Assembly: GCA_017463245.1 (NCBI GenBank) | Contig: JAFTPN010000076.1 | Location: 1-42,501, forward strand | Source of the DNA: Clostridia bacterium | GTDB taxonomy: Bacteria; Bacillota; Clostridia; Christensenellales; Aristaeellaceae | DNA length: 42,501 nt | Direction: 5' to 3' | Shown here: one piece after another, positions 42,347 to 42,501 of the stretch | Layout of the letters: every line of letters begins with the position of its first letter | Numbering within the stretch: position 1 is the first letter of the stretch | Notes under the pieces: generated by a model | The model's input: only the letters and a program-made list of their open reading frames with translations | The model's database searches: none | Told to the model about the DNA's origin: nothing | Position numbers and translations under genes: made by a program

Positions 42347-42351
42347 CGGGG

Positions 42352-42498
42352 GTCAAGGGCCTTGCCCTTGACAATCCCACCAGAGGGCTCTGCCCTCTGG
42401 ACTCCCGCGAAGGGACTTCGTCCCTTTCGAAACCCATTCGGCGATGGCCGGGTGGGTTTTCTCTTTGCAGGGGTCACGGCGCGAATACGGTCGCGCCG
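42352..42498 (+). terminator. Modular hairpin cassette with terminator, 3' of dnaJ
   Basis: In order from the stop: GTCAAGGGC stem (42352-42372), CCAGAGGGC stem (42380-42400) and AAGGGAC stem (42410-42426), each with a 3-nt loop. Then AAACCCA/TGGGTTT with an inner CGGC/GCCG stem, followed by TTTTCTCTTT (42430-42466), the likely intrinsic terminator. Last is the CGGCGCGA stem (42477-42498). Same order and linkers as the cassette after uraA. The last three bases of the window complete nothing recognisable. Confidence 0.78.
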
Positions 42499-42501
42499 CG
42501 A

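Overview
The window is about 42.5 kb of GC-rich (roughly 60 percent) chromosome from an endospore-forming, anaerobic Clostridia-type Firmicute. Three things point there: the sporulation cluster spoIIGA-sigE-sigG, two CIRCE/HrcA heat-shock operons, and the Firmicutes order priA-def-fmt-rsmB-rlmN-prpC-prkC-rsgA-rpe. The dispersed palindromic repeats look like those I associate with gut Oscillospirales/Christensenellales genomes, but I cannot name a genus. I see no rRNA, tRNA, CRISPR array or prophage.

Layout. 1-587 is a repeat-filled spacer ending in a probable Spo0A-controlled promoter. 588-2996 holds spoIIGA, sigE and sigG, followed by a secreted FxLYD-like protein. 3814-7206 (minus) is a Zn/Cd/Pb-type P-ATPase with two SAM methyltransferases, behind a strong promoter and an ArsR/SmtB-like operator. 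7367-8548 is an MFS transporter. 8968-11094 (minus) is pyrR-uraA behind a PyrR-type attenuator, divergent from a GntR/FCD regulator. 12123-13989 (minus) is mutY plus a GNAT protein. 14119-16165 is groESL with CIRCE. 16561-16827 is an orphan protein resembling the NrdD C-terminal tail. 16911-27690 (minus) is the long priA-to-rpe operon, with mostly 4-nt ATGA overlaps. 27812-29930 holds an EamA transporter, rpmB and a ZIP transporter. 30179-34007 (minus) holds nfeD-floA plus a HPCDEH-repeat membrane protein, then a LytTR regulator, a histidine phosphatase and a small membrane protein. 34097-36708 (minus) is trmL, a membrane protein and two uracil-DNA glycosylases with a REP-associated tyrosine transposase (RAYT) between them. 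37223-42466 is hrcA-grpE-dnaK-dnaJ.

The most unusual content is two systems of palindromic DNA. (1) A REPIN/RAYT system: two 90-91 bp REP doublets (46-135 and 30026-30116) carry the same left and right palindromes, in the same order, as two palindromes lying in frame inside the transposase gene itself, where they encode parts of the protein. (2) A family of modular hairpin cassettes placed directly after stop codons (uraA, the NrdD-tail gene, dnaJ). Their stems change in sequence but stay perfectly paired, with fixed 3-nt loops, and in two of the three cases they include an apparent intrinsic terminator.

Several starts were moved inward from the longest reading frame on ribosome-binding-site evidence. 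These include non-ATG starts for spoIIGA (GTG), the FloA-linked protein (GTG), the EamA transporter (TTG), trmL (TTG) and dnaJ (TTG).
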